Source: Beroe forskalii (Eukaryota; Ctenophora; Nuda; Beroida; Beroidae). Taken from it: a stretch of 64,000 nt of DNA. The stretch spans positions 558,001 to 622,000 of the forward strand of contig WFMF01000030.1 of the NCBI GenBank assembly GCA_011033025.1, read 5' to 3'. Of the stretch, positions 62,710 to 64,000 are shown in pieces. Made by a program: the position numbers and the translations under genes. The notes under the pieces were generated by a model. That model saw only the letters and a program-made list of their open reading frames with translations, did not search any database and was not told the DNA's origin. Each line of letters begins with the position of its first letter. Position 1 is the stretch's first letter.

Positions 62710-63322
62710 ATGGATCAGTTGCCATCAGCTCCACCAAACATCTTTGCCAATGATGGGAGCTTTTTTGATCAATTTAGGAAGAAAATTGCTAGTCAATCCA
62801 AAAACTCTGAAGATGAAAGAAGTTGTTTAGAAAGTCCTAATTGTCAGAAACAGAGACCTGGATTCAGACCAAAAACAGCATGTAAACCTATCAACATCAA
62901 AGCTTCACTGAAGAAGCAGCTTAAAAGTGATCTTGCTGTGAAGAGTAAGTATAATTTGTTCTACAGTAGTTCTGAGAAAGTGTTTATTGCATTATATTCT
63001 AATATTCAATTCTTTGGTGCCCTAATTGTATATTGACTTGAAACTTGGCAGAATCTAAATTTGTCATATCTGGTCATTCTAGTACAACATCTGAAGATGT
63101 TTGATGTTATTGATGATTCCAATAAAAAAAATATCTCCAGCTACTTTTTGAGGAGTTCTTTGCATGAAAGTAAAAGCTGATTAGTTTTAAGTATTCCTTG
63201 GGTTATAGCTAATCCAATTCTCACATCAGTTCTTAAGGTACTTTAGACTCGAAATCTGTGGTACCTTCACCTGTAACATCATCCTGCCCCACTCAACACA
63301 GATCCAGTTCAGTTACATCAAG
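62710..63322 (+). CDS. 5' coding exons of a gene with a FANDGSF motif (partial)
   Basis: Exon 62710-62944: ATG directly after a splice acceptor (tttctcag, 62702-62709), 78 codons, phase 1. Exon 63247-63322 joins in phase 1 and ends in phase 2 (NSKSVVPSPVTSSCPTQHRS, then SSVTSR). The N-terminus, PPNIFANDGSFFDQFRKKI, matches the FANDGSFL-x-x-F motif known from the N-terminal region of SUGP1 and from TRIR. A basic, low-complexity region follows (RPGFRPKTACKPINIKASLK). The gene runs off the right edge. It may be a nuclear RNA-associated protein, by analogy only. It is divergent from the SUGP1 3' half. Confidence 0.6.
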
Positions 63323-64000
63323 GTAAAAGTGGAAACATCAACTTTAGATACCATATGTAGAATAACTTGAAATATATGGAAACAGTTGTCTGTTATGAAT
63401 CCTAGTCAAACTTTGTTCCCTATGTAATTCTTTGATCAACTCTCTTGGCCTCCTATTTAAATTGAAGGACAAGGAGATATTCAATTTCTTCCATTGAGTA
63501 CACTGGAAGACAACACAGGCTTACCTTCCAAAATTGGGTTGTATGGGTTACACTGTAACCAAGAGGATATTTATGAAAAGTGAGGGGATTTTGCCAAAAT
63601 TGAAACTCTACCCTATCATGCTAAATTTATAGTTCTAAATAGAATCTAGAAAATAAGGGACTTTTCACAAGAGAAATAGAGCCTCTATTATAAATTAAAA
63701 GGAACTAGAAAATTCCATTCAGTATAAATTGAAACATGCAATTGCACCCAATCCTTCCTTTCCTTGGTCCTTACCTGTGTTATTGAAACATGATCAAAAA
63801 GGAGAGTGACGCTTCTCTTACATTTAATTATCAATAGTGCAGACTTCCTTGTTCATTAACCAATATAAAAGTATTGTAGGGGTTATTTTTGGCCTGCATG
63901 CTCACTTTCAATGCTTAGATGGTCAACCCTCATGAAAAATTTACTGGTGATTTCTGGCAGGAAAACTTTCATTTTATTTTAAGCAAATCTACAATTTACA
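63323..64000. other. Intronic sequence to window end, no further exon recognised
   Basis: AT-rich. A short open stretch near 63470-63560 has no convincing splice sites. Confidence 0.4.

Overview
This is an animal nuclear genome window, most likely from an invertebrate. The genes have many short exons and GT-AG introns, and they match metazoan families: ZC3H13, SCHIP1, a MYST acetyltransferase, SRD5A and SUGP1. Gene-poor stretches are AT-rich and hold minisatellites, foldback DNA elements, MITEs and decayed non-LTR retrotransposons. I cannot name the species.

Layout. 1-306: last exon of an unidentified + strand gene. 1.7-5.0 kb (+): ZC3H13 homolog with an RS/RE-rich middle and a conserved C-terminus. 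5.5-8.8 kb (+): complete nine-exon SCHIP1 homolog, every splice phase agreeing. 10.3-13.6 kb (+): two BTB paralogs; the second carries a frameshift and continues into a decayed RNase H-like domain. 14.1-30.2 kb (+): C2H2 zinc-finger gene split by a 12.6 kb intron. That intron holds a broken secreted-protein ORF, a foldback element, a tRNA-like relic, 'CCTCCACTAGG' minisatellites, a LINE reverse-transcriptase remnant and an intact LINE ORF1-like frame. 32.9-39.9 kb (-): MYST histone acetyltransferase with tandem PHD fingers. 41.1-41.9 kb (-): intronless steroid 5-alpha-reductase. 42.4-45.8 kb and 46.6-51.6 kb: two large foldback elements with recognisable target-site duplications. 52.6-54.0 kb: two smaller inverted-repeat elements. 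54.9-59.9 kb (-): 3' half of SUGP1 with its G-patch. 62.7-63.3 kb (+): first coding exons of a gene with a FANDGSF motif.

Several genes act in RNA and chromatin biology: ZC3H13 in m6A methylation, SUGP1 in splicing, MYST in histone acetylation. Nothing shows that they form a functional cluster, and gene order looks like ordinary animal synteny disrupted by repeats.

Strongest observations: (i) a MYST enzyme combining KAT6-type tandem PHD fingers with a KAT7-type catalytic domain and short tail; (ii) an intron splitting its PHD region whose two boundaries share a 10-nt direct repeat and which lacks a strong in-frame GT-AG solution; (iii) a BTB/RNase H-like fusion with catalytic residues lost; (iv) X-box-like palindromes inside the coding exons of two unrelated genes; (v) a 4.96 kb foldback with a perfect 9-bp duplication, like Mutator elements.
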